Of a stretch of 64,000 bases of DNA, positions 16,888-25,947 are shown in pieces. The translations under genes were made by a program, and so were the position numbers. Below the pieces are notes generated by a model. The model had not been told where the DNA came from and did not search any database. It saw only the letters and a list, made by a program, of their open reading frames with translations. The stretch lies in contig OZ244803.1 in assembly GCA_965220045.1 (NCBI GenBank), positions 3,038,001 to 3,102,000 on the forward strand, written 5' to 3'. This stretch comes from VXOZ01 sp965220045 (lineage in GTDB: Bacteria; Chloroflexota; UBA11872; VXOZ01). Every line of letters starts with the position of its first letter. The stretch's first letter is position 1.

Positions 16888-18204
16888 ATGAACCCTGTGT
16901 CAATGGCGGAAACACAACAGGAACTCTTGGCGTCCAGCCGGCAACTCTTTCCGGGCGGCAGTTCCGGCTTGTGGCGGTTGCCGGACGAGTATCAGATCGT
17001 AGTCACCCACGGGCGCGGCAGCCACGTGTGGGACATGAACGGCAGAGAGTACATCGACTGCATCCTGGGGTCGGGACCGGTGCTCATCGGTCACGCCCAT
17101 CCCGCGGTGGTGGCAGCGGTGCAGGAGCAGGTAGCCAAGGGCGCCACGTACTTTCTGCTGAACGAACCGGCGATCAGGCTGGCGGAAAAAGTGGTGAATG
17201 CCGTGCCGTGCGCCGAGCAGATCCGCTTTGTGAGCACCGGCACCGAAGCGACCTTCTACGCCGTGCGCATCGCGCGGGCCTACACCGGACGCAACAAGGT
17301 GCTGAAGTTCGAGGGCGCGCTCCACGGCGGCAACGACTACGCCACCTTGAGCACCGCGCCGCCGCACACGAGCGATTACCCCCACGGCATTCCGGACAGC
17401 AGCGGCATCCCGGCGCAGGTGCAGGAGCAGGTGCTCATCTCGGAATTCAATAATCTCGACCTGACGCGCGACCTGGTGCACCAACACGGCGACGACCTGG
17501 CAGCCATCATCATGGAACCGCTCCAGCGCGCTCTCAATCCGGAGCCGGGATTCTTGGCAGCGGTGCGCGACCTCGCCCACGAGGTGGGGGCGCTGCTCAT
17601 ATTCGACGAAATCGTCACCGGCTTCCGCCTGGCCTGGGGCGGCGCGCAGGAGTACTACGGTGTGGAACCGGACCTGGCAGTGCTGGGCAAGGCGCTCGGC
17701 GGCGGCTATCCGCAGGCGGCGGTGGCGGGGTCTGCCGAAATTATGGAAGTGGTGTCGTCCGCTATTCGCGGCACGCCGCGCTACGTCTGGATGGGCGGCA
17801 CGTTCAGCGGCAATCCTCTGAGTGCCGTGGCCGGCCTGGCCACCCTGGGCGTGCTGCAAGAAGAAGGCAGCTTTGCGCGTTTGCGGGAAATCGGCGATCA
17901 GGTGCGCGGCGGGCTGGAAGACCTCGGCCGGGAGTTTGGCGAGCCGCTCCAAGCCATCGGCGCGGGTCCGCTGCTCCAGGTCTTCTTCGGCGAAGGTGAG
18001 TTGCGCAGCTACCGCGACTGCCTGCAGACCGACAACGACAAACGCATCGCTTTCGCCCAAGAACTGCTCCGCTCCGGCATCCTCACGAACCCCGGCGAAA
18101 AGCTCTACTTTTCCCTGGCCCACACCGATGAGGACATCGGCGAAATCCTCGGCCGCGCCCAGACTGCGCTAAAGACGGTGCAAGAGGGGCAGGAAGCAAG
18201 TTAG
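16888..18204 (+). CDS. Class III aminotransferase (glutamate-1-semialdehyde aminomutase-like)
   Basis: 438 residues from ATG 16888 (AGAGGAAAC upstream; the TTG at 16867 is less likely). This is a fold-type I PLP enzyme: LFPGGSSGLWRLP at the start, STGTEATFYAVRIARAYTGR, EGALHGGNDYA, AAIIMEPLQRALNPEPGFL, LIFDEIVTGFRLAWGGAQ, and the PLP lysine near residue 267 in VLGKALGGGYPQAAVAG. It resembles HemL in layout, but no haem genes adjoin it and the active-site loops differ, so I call only the family. The substrate is unknown. Confidence 0.88.
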   Translation: MNPVSMAETQQELLASSRQLFPGGSSGLWRLPDEYQIVVTHGRGSHVWDMNGREYIDCILGSGPVLIGHAHPAVVAAVQEQVAKGATYFLLNEPAIRLAEKVVNAVPCAEQIRFVSTGTEATFYAVRIARAYTGRNKVLKFEGALHGGNDYATLSTAPPHTSDYPHGIPDSSGIPAQVQEQVLISEFNNLDLTRDLVHQHGDDLAAIIMEPLQRALNPEPGFLAAVRDLAHEVGALLIFDEIVTGFRLAWGGAQEYYGVEPDLAVLGKALGGGYPQAAVAGSAEIMEVVSSAIRGTPRYVWMGGTFSGNPLSAVAGLATLGVLQEEGSFARLREIGDQVRGGLEDLGREFGEPLQAIGAGPLLQVFFGEGELRSYRDCLQTDNDKRIAFAQELLRSGILTNPGEKLYFSLAHTDEDIGEILGRAQTALKTVQEGQEAS

Positions 18205-18268
18205 CCAAACACTGGATTTGTGTAGCCTTCAGGCCACACTGACTTCCATGCAGGCGATTGATTGGCTG

Positions 18269-18748
18269 CTAGAAGAGACCAAATTGCTGAACGTGCGGTT
18301 CGCAGACCTTAATGCCCAAATGCTCTGAGTAGTCCCACAACGACTTGTCATAGGTATGGACTTCAACTGCGCTCATGAACTGTGCAGTAGCAAGGTGTAT
18401 GCAATCGCGTGGGTCCTTCCTGAGGTAATTCGCCAGACCAATTCGCATTACGTCTCGCGCGCGTCGTGCAATAATCTGGCTAAACTCAACAAGTAGTACG
18501 ACGCTATCGTCTAGGAACATACTATCTATTCTGCTAAGTTCAGCCTCATCGAGGGCTCGGTTTAGTCGCTCTTGTTCCGTGTGCGCGACCTCAGTGATTG
18601 TGAGCGTTGACGTGATAATCTTGTAGTCTCCGCTGTTTTCTACCTCCGTGAGAATGCCCTGCAGCGTATCGATGTGCTCTGCTGATTCATTGATATAGTG
18701 AAGAAAACAATTGGCGTCCCAGTAAACGTACCTTGGTGCAACCGCCAT
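18269..18748 (-). CDS. PIN-domain ribonuclease-like protein
   Basis: 159 residues. This is a PIN fold with a likely acidic cluster: Asp11 (YVYWDANCFLHY), Glu53 (TITEVAH), Asp115 (KDPRDCIHLATA) and Asp134 (HTYDKSLWDY), the pattern of VapC-type Mg-dependent RNases. The start has GGAGG just upstream. It lies 11 nt after the 240-residue gene on the same strand, so the two are cotranscribed. That partner is far larger than a typical VapB antitoxin and lacks a visible DNA-binding motif. Whether this is a toxin-antitoxin pair is open. GC content is lower than that of the flanking metabolic genes. Confidence 0.8.
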   Translation of the reverse strand: MAVAPRYVYWDANCFLHYINESAEHIDTLQGILTEVENSGDYKIITSTLTITEVAHTEQERLNRALDEAELSRIDSMFLDDSVVLLVEFSQIIARRARDVMRIGLANYLRKDPRDCIHLATAQFMSAVEVHTYDKSLWDYSEHLGIKVCEPHVQQFGLF

Positions 18749-18759
18749 ACCGCCTCCTA

Positions 18760-19482
18760 CTAGGAATTGGCCACATTTCGCAAAGCGCCCCGCGCCTCAC
18801 GGTAAGAGCCAGGTGCAGCGGAGGGTATCCTATGGATTGCGCGTATATTCCTAATCTGCGTAGGGATGCCGGTCTGTGGGTCGCGCCGAACCAGCCCCTC
18901 GACGGCTACCCGTTCCCGCCAGAGCCGTCGCGCTTCGTCTGCTTGTTCGGACGAAAGGAAGCAGGTTACGGCTGAGTCAAAGAGACTGTCGTACAGCATG
19001 AACTTTAGGTTCTGGCGGTCAGAAAGCGTTCGTATACGTCCTTCGACCGTCCCAAACGAATCTACGGCGACTGACCTATCCTGGCGTTCAGGCGGCTCCC
19101 GAACAATGTGCTGCCCACTAGGAGTTGTAAAGTGAATAGCCGTTACTTCGTCGCTTAGCAGAGATGCAATAGAAGTGGCACGGCGGCGTACGTCTTCTGA
19201 ATAGGGTATCTCAGAGTGATTTTGTAAGGCCCGGCCAATTAAGGAATACGCGGTTACAATCGGTGAAACGTCCGTCGGATCGTCGGCGGTTCCCTGGATC
19301 GTTGTTACTGCACTTGAGGCCGAGAGACCGACGACTTTCCATTGGACCGTAGCAGGACTGCCGGTAATCTCAGAACTAAGAGACTTTAGCAGTTCATCGA
19401 GCTCACTAACGGCTGTGGCGAAGTCTGTGAACGGCACTACACCATCTAGTTTCAATGTGACATTGTCGTTTTGCGCCGACAT
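18760..19482 (-). CDS. Uncharacterised partner of the PIN protein
   Basis: 240 residues from ATG 19482 (GAAGAGGTG upstream). I do not recognise the family. The N-terminal 65 residues look like an alpha/beta unit (VTLKLDGVVPFTDFATAVSELDELLKSLSSEI ... VQWKVVGLSASSAVTTIQG). A helical middle part follows, then a beta-rich region: TSIASLLSDEVTAIHFTTPSGQ, FGTVEGRIRTLSDRQNLKFMLYDSLFDSAVTCFL and VAVEGLVRRDPQTGIPTQIRNI. The last region has the feel of an OB or S1-like barrel. It contains no signal peptide or membrane segment. Its fixed position upstream of a PIN gene suggests an antidote or RNA-binding adaptor. Confidence 0.6.
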   Translation of the reverse strand: MSAQNDNVTLKLDGVVPFTDFATAVSELDELLKSLSSEITGSPATVQWKVVGLSASSAVTTIQGTADDPTDVSPIVTAYSLIGRALQNHSEIPYSEDVRRRATSIASLLSDEVTAIHFTTPSGQHIVREPPERQDRSVAVDSFGTVEGRIRTLSDRQNLKFMLYDSLFDSAVTCFLSSEQADEARRLWRERVAVEGLVRRDPQTGIPTQIRNIRAIHRIPSAAPGSYREARGALRNVANS

Positions 19483-19626
19483 TTCACACCTCTTCGGGAC
19501 ACAATACACACCTTCTGTATATCATAGCTGGCTCCTGTCAGTTACTGCCATTGCCCTCAGCATTTGCTAGGGTAAGCTTCACTAGAATTGTCCAGTTCGC
19601 GTTGGCACTGGTTAAGGAATGGGTTT

Positions 19627-20271
19627 CTACTTCAGGCTCTCGCAGGCGGTGCCGTCTTTATCTCTATCCAGCCGGTTTGGGTCCGACTTGTCTGCTTCCA
19701 GCACGGCCTGGGCCTGCCACTGGTACTCGAAGTCACCGCAGTTGTATTCATCCCCTTTGCCGATGTATTGTTGCGCGTCGAAGTCACGCTGCGGCGTGGC
19801 GATGGGCGCGGGCACCGGTGAAGGCGTGGCCGGAGGCGGTGGAGCGGGAGGTGGGGTAGGCGTCGGCGCAACGGTAGGAGCGGTCGCAGGCACAGGGACG
19901 GGCGACGGCGTGGCGGTAGGAAGAGGGGAAGGAGAAGGCAAGGGTAACGGAACTTCCGTTGGCAAGGGAGATGGTGTAGGTAGCGGCGTAGGCTCGGCAG
20001 TTGGCACAGGAGCCGGTGCAGGCGTTCGCGTAGGGAGCGGCGTAGCGGTGGCCCTCGCCGGGGCCGTAATCGTTGCGATCAACACAGGGGTAGACGTGGG
20101 CTCCACTACGGCTGTGGGCGCGGCAACTGCCGCCTGACCGCTCTCGCCGTTCCCACCACACGTAGGCACACTCACGCAGGCGCTAACGAAAGCAACCAAA
20201 GCGATACTGGCGACGACCTGCTTCCAGCGTGTGCCGGCACGAAAAACTGAAACTCTGCGTACACGACTCAT
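19627..20271 (-). CDS. Lipoprotein with Pro/Thr-rich stalk and Excalibur domain
   Basis: 214 residues. A basic N-terminus and hydrophobic stretch end in the lipobox VSAC (Cys32), so it is probably anchored on the outer face of the membrane. Residues about 50-165 are a stalk of PTPLPTPSPLPT-type repeats. The C-terminus carries the Excalibur calcium-binding motif: YNCGDFEYQWQAQAVLEAD followed by DKDGTACESL with the DxDxDG-like loop. Such domains bind Ca2+ and often occur in surface proteins or with extracellular nucleases. It is a separate unit 145 nt downstream of the PIN gene pair's start. Confidence 0.85.
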   Translation of the reverse strand: MSRVRRVSVFRAGTRWKQVVASIALVAFVSACVSVPTCGGNGESGQAAVAAPTAVVEPTSTPVLIATITAPARATATPLPTRTPAPAPVPTAEPTPLPTPSPLPTEVPLPLPSPSPLPTATPSPVPVPATAPTVAPTPTPPPAPPPPATPSPVPAPIATPQRDFDAQQYIGKGDEYNCGDFEYQWQAQAVLEADKSDPNRLDRDKDGTACESLK

Positions 20272-20486
20272 GAGTCACTATCGCTCTCGTGCAAAAAAGA
20301 AAAACCCCCGTCCCGCATGGACAACGGAACAGGTTCCTCTTGGAAGCGGCCCTTGGCTAACTCCACATCCTCGCTGCCGCGCGGTCATCGCGCCACACGC
20401 TTTTCAAGCATCTACGTAAACTGTTGCAACAACACGCACACAGACACCAGGTGGTGTTGGTAAGAATCGGGTAATGTGCGTCTCGG

Positions 20487-20630
20487 CTAGCGCAGAGTCT
20501 TCCGCAATGCGCGACCGGCCGCCTTGCCGGCCACGCGGCGCACAATGCGCTGTCCGATGCGCCCTCGCCGCACGGCGTTTACGTCGCCGAGCAGCCGCGC
20601 TACCACGTAGAGTAGAGACCGAAAATTCAT
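20487..20630 (-). CDS. Small basic protein, 47 residues
   Basis: ATG at 20630 with AGAAGG upstream, stop TAG at 20487-20489. The product begins MNFRSLLYVVARLLGDVNAVRRGR and ends RALRKTLR. It has a short hydrophobic helix (LLYVVARLLGDV) followed by a strongly Arg/Lys-rich amphipathic tail. Small proteins of this design (LARLLGDxNAVRRGR) recur as hypotheticals in actinobacteria and relatives as far as I recall. The function is unknown; membrane or nucleic-acid association is possible. The flanking sequence 20272-20486 shows nothing else. Confidence 0.65.
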   Translation of the reverse strand: MNFRSLLYVVARLLGDVNAVRRGRIGQRIVRRVAGKAAGRALRKTLR

Positions 20631-20845
20631 GCGGCACGCCTTCTGTCAGGTGTCACTTGGGGCCAGCTTACCATAGCCGCGTACACGGCGAGTCTTCTCG
20701 CGCCGAGAGAATAAGACGACAGCGGTAGGGCGCGGTGAGGGTTACTTGGGCGTTGCCCCAGCTCGTGCTCGGCCCAGCGAGCCAAGGTGATTTGAAGTGA
20801 AGCCCCTAGGGAATGCCCCACAGCCTCCACTGTAGTTTCCTTCCC

Positions 20846-21457
20846 TTAGTTCCGATCTGGAGGGTTCCACGGCACAACAACAAGGCCGGGCCAGGTCCGG
20901 CGCCAGCGCTCGGCCTTCTCCTCATATCGCCCTGGCAGGTTAAGAAAACGACCAGGCAGGTCGTCCACACAGTTGGGACGGACGACCATCCCGAACACAT
21001 CGTCAAAGCCGAAAGGGGCGTACACGTCGTAGCCGCCGGGCGTTTGGCGCAGTCCCAGGGCGGAACAGCAGTGGAGAAAACTATCGATGCCGCTTCTCGT
21101 ACTGAGGAGCGGCTGGCGGGGAAGGCCGAACTTTCCGGGATACCAGAGATGGACGCGGGCTTGATTGCGCACTTCGACGTCGACGCCCAGGTCGGCGAAG
21201 GCCGTTGCGCAGCGCCGTATTATCCGGTCCTCTCCCTCCCAACTGAGGTCGTCAAGGTCGCAGTAGAGGACATCGTAGTCGGTGATGCCATGGCCCGGCG
21301 GGAAGCCGCTCACATGGTTCCAAACTGTCTGACAGAGGGAACCTGCGGCAAGATATGCGTCCGGCAGATCGAGATCCGCCAACCGTTCCACCAGCACACG
21401 GATGGTTTCATGCCCGAGGACGATATCGAGAAACCGCGCTTGGAGGTCTGATTGCAT
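20846..21457 (-). CDS. Nucleotidyltransferase family protein (DUF925-like)
   Basis: 203 residues from ATG 21457 (GGGAGG upstream); a GTG at 21508 would add 17 residues. The segment AGSLCQTVWNHVSGFPPGHGITDYDVLYCD is the signature of the small NTP-transferase family formerly called DUF925, with the paired acidic residues of DYDVLYCD expected to bind metal. IEVRNQARVHLWY-like sequence (DVEVRNQARVHLWYPGKFG) is also conserved in it. The substrate is unknown. It lies 69 nt downstream of rplT on the same strand. Confidence 0.85.
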   Translation of the reverse strand: MQSDLQARFLDIVLGHETIRVLVERLADLDLPDAYLAAGSLCQTVWNHVSGFPPGHGITDYDVLYCDLDDLSWEGEDRIIRRCATAFADLGVDVEVRNQARVHLWYPGKFGLPRQPLLSTRSGIDSFLHCCSALGLRQTPGGYDVYAPFGFDDVFGMVVRPNCVDDLPGRFLNLPGRYEEKAERWRRTWPGLVVVPWNPPDRN

Positions 21458-21526
21458 ATGCGCCACGCCTCCCGGAACGCTCGTGTCCACCTGAGGTTTC
21501 ACCACCACGGGGTGGCGGATATGCGC

Positions 21527-21892
21527 TTACGAAGCGGCCGGCAGGGCACCCTTGGCTACGTTCGCAAGCTCGCAAAATGCCGCGCTATCTTCCACGGCGA
21601 GTTGTGCCAGGATCTTGCGGTCCAGGGTGACGTTGGCTTCGCGGAGGCCGTGCATGAAGGCGCTGTAAGAGAGCCCGTTCTGGCGCGCGGCGGCGTTGAT
21701 GCGCACGATCCAGAGCCGGCGCATTTCGCGCTTGCGGGTGCGGCGGTGGCGGTAGGCAAAGGCCATGCCGCGCATCACCGCTTCATTTGCCGTCTTGTAC
21801 AGGCGGCTGCGCCCGCCCCAATAGCCTGAGGCTCGCTTCAGTATTTTCTTGTGGCGTTTGTGGGAAGTAACGCCGCGTTTTACTCGTGGCAT
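21527..21892 (-). CDS. rplT: 50S ribosomal protein L20
   Basis: 121 residues, normal length. MPRVKRGVTSHKRHKKILKRASGYWGGRSRLYKTANEAVMRG and RKREMRRLWIVRINAAARQNG are unmistakable. L20 is an early 23S rRNA assembly protein and, in several bacteria, represses its own operon. Here it is separated from rpmI by 456 bp of repeats where most bacteria have only a few tens of bases. Confidence 0.98.
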   Translation of the reverse strand: MPRVKRGVTSHKRHKKILKRASGYWGGRSRLYKTANEAVMRGMAFAYRHRRTRKREMRRLWIVRINAAARQNGLSYSAFMHGLREANVTLDRKILAQLAVEDSAAFCELANVAKGALPAAS

Positions 21893-22348
21893 GGTCTTTC
21901 TGCTCTTTACGTGTTGGCTACGCTTCTCTTGGTGGTTCGACTCACGTGGCTTTGGGTGATCCCCCTCACCCTAACCCTCTCCCCAGGGAGAGGGAACCGG
22001 CTTGAATTAACAGTGCTTGCAGGGGTTCAGCGCAAATGGCGGGGGACAAGCCCCCGCGCTACAACTCTTCATCCGTCATTCCCGCGAAAGCGGGAATCCA
22101 TCTGCTCCTTATCCCCGAAATACGCTAACAGTCTCACCGGAACGAAACGGGGAACAGAACCGCGCAACGGTCATTTCGCAATTCCGCGGGGCTTGTTCCC
22201 CGCGCTACCGTCCGTCGTTGCTTTGCAGTTTCGTTTCAGGTGCACTCTCCCGCTGGTTCAACCATTGGCCCTTCGACAAGCCTGTACTGAGCCTGTCGAA
22301 GTGCTCTGGGCGAACGGTAGGCTCAGGACAAGCGCCGGCAATTGGCGC
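21893..22348. repeat. Repeat-filled spacer inside the rpmI-rplT operon (F, B, A, B, C elements)
   Basis: From left to right: an F hairpin at 21961-21994 (CCCTCTCCCCAGGGAGAGGG), a B palindrome at 22039-22062, an A palindrome at about 22073-22101, a shorter B-like copy near 22182-22207 and a C palindrome at 22271-22301. No gene is seen. The elements lie between rpmI and rplT, both on the minus strand, so a shared transcript would carry five stable hairpins. Confidence 0.85.
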
Positions 22349-22555
22349 CTACTTGATCCCCGCGCCGGGAAGGAGAGTCTTCACGCGCTTCCGCTCGCCG
22401 TCGGGCGCCTCGAAGTAATGCGTCGTCATGCGCAGCGTGCGCGGTTGCTTCTTGCGGCGCAAGTGATTCATGCTCCCTTTCGGCCGCATCAGCTTGCCGG
22501 TGCCGCTGACCTTGAAGCGCTTGCGCGTGCTCTTGTGTGTCTTCATTTTGGGCAC
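22349..22555 (-). CDS. rpmI: 50S ribosomal protein L35
   Basis: 68 residues from GTG 22555, chosen because GAGAGGTG lies about 9 nt upstream; ATG 22546 is an alternative. KMKTHKSTRKRFKVSGTGKLMRPKGSMNHLRRKK is the L35 signature. Compared with the usual 64-66 residues there is a slightly longer C-terminus (DGERKRVKTLLPGAGIK). The infC gene normally found just upstream is absent; the next gene on this strand is an unrelated membrane protein. Confidence 0.95.
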   Translation of the reverse strand: MPKMKTHKSTRKRFKVSGTGKLMRPKGSMNHLRRKKQPRTLRMTTHYFEAPDGERKRVKTLLPGAGIK

Positions 22556-22807
22556 GTTACTATCACCTCTCTTCATAGAGGAATTGGACTTTATCTTATC
22601 ATACACAAAGGAGCGCACACAAACTTCAGGCTATCCCAGAGTCAACTGACAGTACCCTCCTCCTCAGTCAAGACTGAAGTCTATCTCACTTGATGGCGCT
22701 GTGAATGTACTGGGGTACTAAATTCACAGTCTTGCTAATCAGTGCATATCGGCTCAGAGTAATCCAAATGTAGCTGGGGTCAGATTGCCTCCATCGTGAG
22801 ATGGAAG

Positions 22808-23389
22808 TCAACGTGATCCGTAAGAATCTCGGTCTGGCGCGCTCTTTGAGCCTGCCATCGGAATCGAGCATTCGGGCCACAGCATGAGTGTCGCATCGAT
22901 GTATTCTCGGGAGGCCACTACCGCCCCGAGTCGGTACCTGTTGCCTTCAAGAAGCATGCCACGATCATTGGCTCTTAGTCCATCTTGAATGTGCTCAGAT
23001 GCAGCAGATGTGTAAGCCCAGAAATTGTCTACGTACTCTTGCAGTTCATCCGTCTCCTGGGACAAGGGAAACCTCTGAGAGAGGTCATAGCTGATTAGGT
23101 AAAGCGTTCCGGCATGGTGATCAACTGACTCTCTCCAATTTTCATCCGTGTAATACTCCGGGTCTTCGGCAGCCTTCCTAAACAGCAAGTCCAATTCTGC
23201 GTTGGTTGCATCAAACCATAACACCGCTGCATCGACCTCTTCTATGTAGACTCTTTCTGAATCTGTCGGACAATTGTTACGTTCTCTGTACGAGTTGACA
23301 ATAGCAACAACCAGTACAATGCAAATTACACCGGAAATGACCACTTTCCAAGAAAGCGCCACCCAGTCCGTCTTGACTTCGCCTTCCAT
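22808..23389 (-). CDS. Hypothetical single-pass membrane protein
   Basis: 193 residues from ATG 23389 with AGGAGATAAA directly upstream. One membrane helix (VVISGVICIVLVVAIVNSY, about residues 15-33) is followed by an acidic helical domain (DAAVLWFDATNAELDLLFRKAAEDPEY ... DELQEYVDNFWAYTSAASEHIQDGLRANDRG). I do not recognise the family. The fold may resemble four-helix sensor domains. GC content is clearly below that of the core genes, suggesting acquisition. Confidence 0.6.
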   Translation of the reverse strand: MEGEVKTDWVALSWKVVISGVICIVLVVAIVNSYRERNNCPTDSERVYIEEVDAAVLWFDATNAELDLLFRKAAEDPEYYTDENWRESVDHHAGTLYLISYDLSQRFPLSQETDELQEYVDNFWAYTSAASEHIQDGLRANDRGMLLEGNRYRLGAVVASREYIDATLMLWPECSIPMAGSKSAPDRDSYGSR

Positions 23390-23567
23390 TTTATCTCCTA
23401 GACTATAGCTTCCTATTCGATTTCTGCTTCCATACACAGTGTGGCATTATGGTTTAGGGATGGGGTGACAGGGTTACGGTAGGATTCACCGTGCGGCCAA
23501 GTGACACATTGAGTGGAAGTAACTAGCTCATGACCACTATTGAATTCATGAGGTAAAGGACTTTTGC

Positions 23568-23840
23568 ATGCCTGTACATCGTAGAGATCTAGAAATCTGC
23601 TTGAAACCAACTGGAATTGATACTTGGTCACTTATTTCATTGTGTCACGACTTTGCTGCAGTAGACGAACACTCCCCTACAGCCGCACTCCTATTTCATA
23701 TACTCCTTGGAATGCTGAACGAGAATGACCAGGACCGTGTCAAGTCATGCTTTGAGGATCACAGCTTCTTAGTTAATGAAAGAGCCTCAAAGGATGCCAA
23801 AGTGCTACTGGAGAAGATACGATCCGAAGGCCTCGGCTGA
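23568..23840 (+). CDS. Small hypothetical protein
   Basis: 90 residues, ATG with AAAGGA 7 nt upstream. It is helical and without membrane segments: CLKPTGIDTWSLISLCHDFAAVDEHSPTAALLFHILLGMLNENDQDRVKSCFED. I recognise no family. Its lower GC content matches the preceding hypothetical gene, from which it diverges. It could be a small accessory gene or a domain remnant. Confidence 0.45.
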   Translation: MPVHRRDLEICLKPTGIDTWSLISLCHDFAAVDEHSPTAALLFHILLGMLNENDQDRVKSCFEDHSFLVNERASKDAKVLLEKIRSEGLG

Positions 23841-23955
23841 CCTTTCACCAAATTGTCTGGAGCCTGTAAATCAAGCTGGCTTCTTCCTGACTCGATTGTA
23901 AGGTAACTTTCACGCACTCCTAAATGTCCCCCACATGCTGTTTGGGAGAAAAGGC

Positions 23956-25947
23956 ATGCCTCCGTTTCACATGGTCACCGATCTCGAGCCGCGGGGCGAT
24001 CAGCCGGAAGCCATCGGCCAATTGATCGACGGGTGCCACGAATCCTACCCTTTCCAAACCCTTCTCGGCGTCACCGGGTCCGGCAAAACTCTTACCATGG
24101 CGCGGGTCATCCAGTCCATCCAGAAGCCCGCGCTCGTCCTTGCGCCCAACAAGACCCTGGCCGCGCAGCTCTTTTCCGAGTTTCGTGACTTCTTTCCCGA
24201 AAACGCGGTCGAGTACTTCGTCTCCTACTACGACTATTACCAACCGGAAGCCTACCTCCCCCGCACGGATACCTACATCGAGAAAGACTCCGACGTCAAT
24301 GAAGAGGTGGAGAAACTCCGGCTCTCGGCGACGCGCTCCCTGCTGGAGCGGCCGGACGTCATCATCGTCGCCAGCGTCTCGTGCATTTACGGCATGGGCT
24401 CGCCGCATGATTACGGCCAGGTGGTCGTCACGCTCAACGTTGGCGAGCAATACCGCCGCCAGAATGTTCTGCGCCACTTGAACGACATCCAGTACGAGCG
24501 TAACAACGTCGACTTCAAGCGCGGCACGTACCGTGTGAAAGGCGACGTGCTCGACATCTTTCCCGCCTATGGCGATACGGCGATCCGCATTGACTTCTTC
24601 GGCGATGAAGTGGACCGCATCATCGAGATCGATCCCCTTACCGGCGAAATCCTCGATCAGCGCCAGGCCATCAACATCTATCCGGCGAGCCACTTCGTGA
24701 CACCGGTGGAGCGCATCGAAGCGGCCGTCAAGAGCATCGAGGCCGAGCTCGACGAGCACGTCGCTATGTTGCAACGCGAGGGCAAGCTACTTGAAGTCCA
24801 GCGCTTGCAGCAGCGGACGCACTTCGATCTGGAAATGCTGCGCGAAACCGGCCACTGCAAGGGCATCGAGAACTACAGCCGCCACCTCGACGGCCGCAGC
24901 GCCGGGGATCCTTCGTGGACGCTGCTGGACTACTTCCCCAAAGACTTCCTCATGTTCATCGACGAGTCCCACGTGGCCGTGCCGCAACTGCGCGGCATGT
25001 ACGCCGGCGACCGCTCCCGCAAGCAGGTGCTGGTGGACTACGGTTTTCGCCTGCCGAGCGCGCTGGACAACCGGCCGCTCATGTTCCAGGAACTCGAGCA
25101 GCGGCTCAACCAGGTGATCTTCGTTTCCGCCACGCCAAGCATGTACGAGCGCGAACGGAGCAGCCAGGTGGTGGAGCAGATCATCCGTCCCACCGGCTTG
25201 GTGGACCCGTCCATCGAAATCCAGCCAACTACCGGCCAAATCGACCATCTTGTCGGCCAAATCCGCCAGCGGGTGGAGCGGCACGAGCGGGTGCTGGTAA
25301 CGACACTAACCAAACGCATGGCCGAGCAACTCGCCGATTACCTCAATGAGATCGGCATCAAGGTCCACTATCTCCACTCGGAGATCGATACGCTCGAGCG
25401 CGTGGAAATCCTGCGCGATCTGCGGCTGGGCGTCTACGACGTGGTGGTGGGCATCAACCTGCTGCGAGAGGGCCTGGACCTGCCGGAAGTCTCGCTGGTG
25501 GCGATCCTCGACGCCGACAAGGAAGGCTACCTGCGCAGCGAGACCTCGCTGGTGCAGACCATCGGACGCGCCGCCCGCCACGTCCACGGCCACGTGGTCC
25601 TCTACGCCGATAGCGTCACCGATTCCATGCGCCGGGCCATCGATGAGACCTACCGCCGCCGCGACAAGCAGCTTGCCTTCAACGACCAGCACGGCATCAA
25701 GCCGGAGAGCATCAATAAGGCCATCCGCGACATCACGGATACGATCCGCGCCGTGGCGGAAGAGGAATCCAGCTACCAGGCGGAGCACAAGCCGCTTTCG
25801 GCCAAGGAATCGATGAAGCTCATCAAGGAGCTGGAGAAGCAGATGCGCAAGGCGGCGAAGGATCTGGACTTCGAGCGCGCCGCGCTGCTCCGCGACCAAA
25901 TCCGCGACATCCGCGCCGGCCAGCAGGAAGCAGTGATCGTCGAATAG
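23956..25947 (+). CDS. uvrB: Excinuclease ABC subunit B
   Basis: 663 residues from ATG 23956 (GGGAGAAAAGGC upstream); ATG 23935 is the alternative. UvrB verifies DNA damage and recruits UvrC in nucleotide excision repair. Walker A is GVTGSGKT near residue 40. The damage-probing hairpin includes YYDYYQPEAYLP. DESHV and QTIGRAARHVHG are helicase motifs. The C-terminal UVR motif (MKLIKELEKQMRKAAKDLDFERAALLRDQIRDI) that contacts UvrC is intact. No other uvr gene adjoins it. Confidence 0.97.
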   Translation: MPPFHMVTDLEPRGDQPEAIGQLIDGCHESYPFQTLLGVTGSGKTLTMARVIQSIQKPALVLAPNKTLAAQLFSEFRDFFPENAVEYFVSYYDYYQPEAYLPRTDTYIEKDSDVNEEVEKLRLSATRSLLERPDVIIVASVSCIYGMGSPHDYGQVVVTLNVGEQYRRQNVLRHLNDIQYERNNVDFKRGTYRVKGDVLDIFPAYGDTAIRIDFFGDEVDRIIEIDPLTGEILDQRQAINIYPASHFVTPVERIEAAVKSIEAELDEHVAMLQREGKLLEVQRLQQRTHFDLEMLRETGHCKGIENYSRHLDGRSAGDPSWTLLDYFPKDFLMFIDESHVAVPQLRGMYAGDRSRKQVLVDYGFRLPSALDNRPLMFQELEQRLNQVIFVSATPSMYERERSSQVVEQIIRPTGLVDPSIEIQPTTGQIDHLVGQIRQRVERHERVLVTTLTKRMAEQLADYLNEIGIKVHYLHSEIDTLERVEILRDLRLGVYDVVVGINLLREGLDLPEVSLVAILDADKEGYLRSETSLVQTIGRAARHVHGHVVLYADSVTDSMRRAIDETYRRRDKQLAFNDQHGIKPESINKAIRDITDTIRAVAEEESSYQAEHKPLSAKESMKLIKELEKQMRKAAKDLDFERAALLRDQIRDIRAGQQEAVIVE

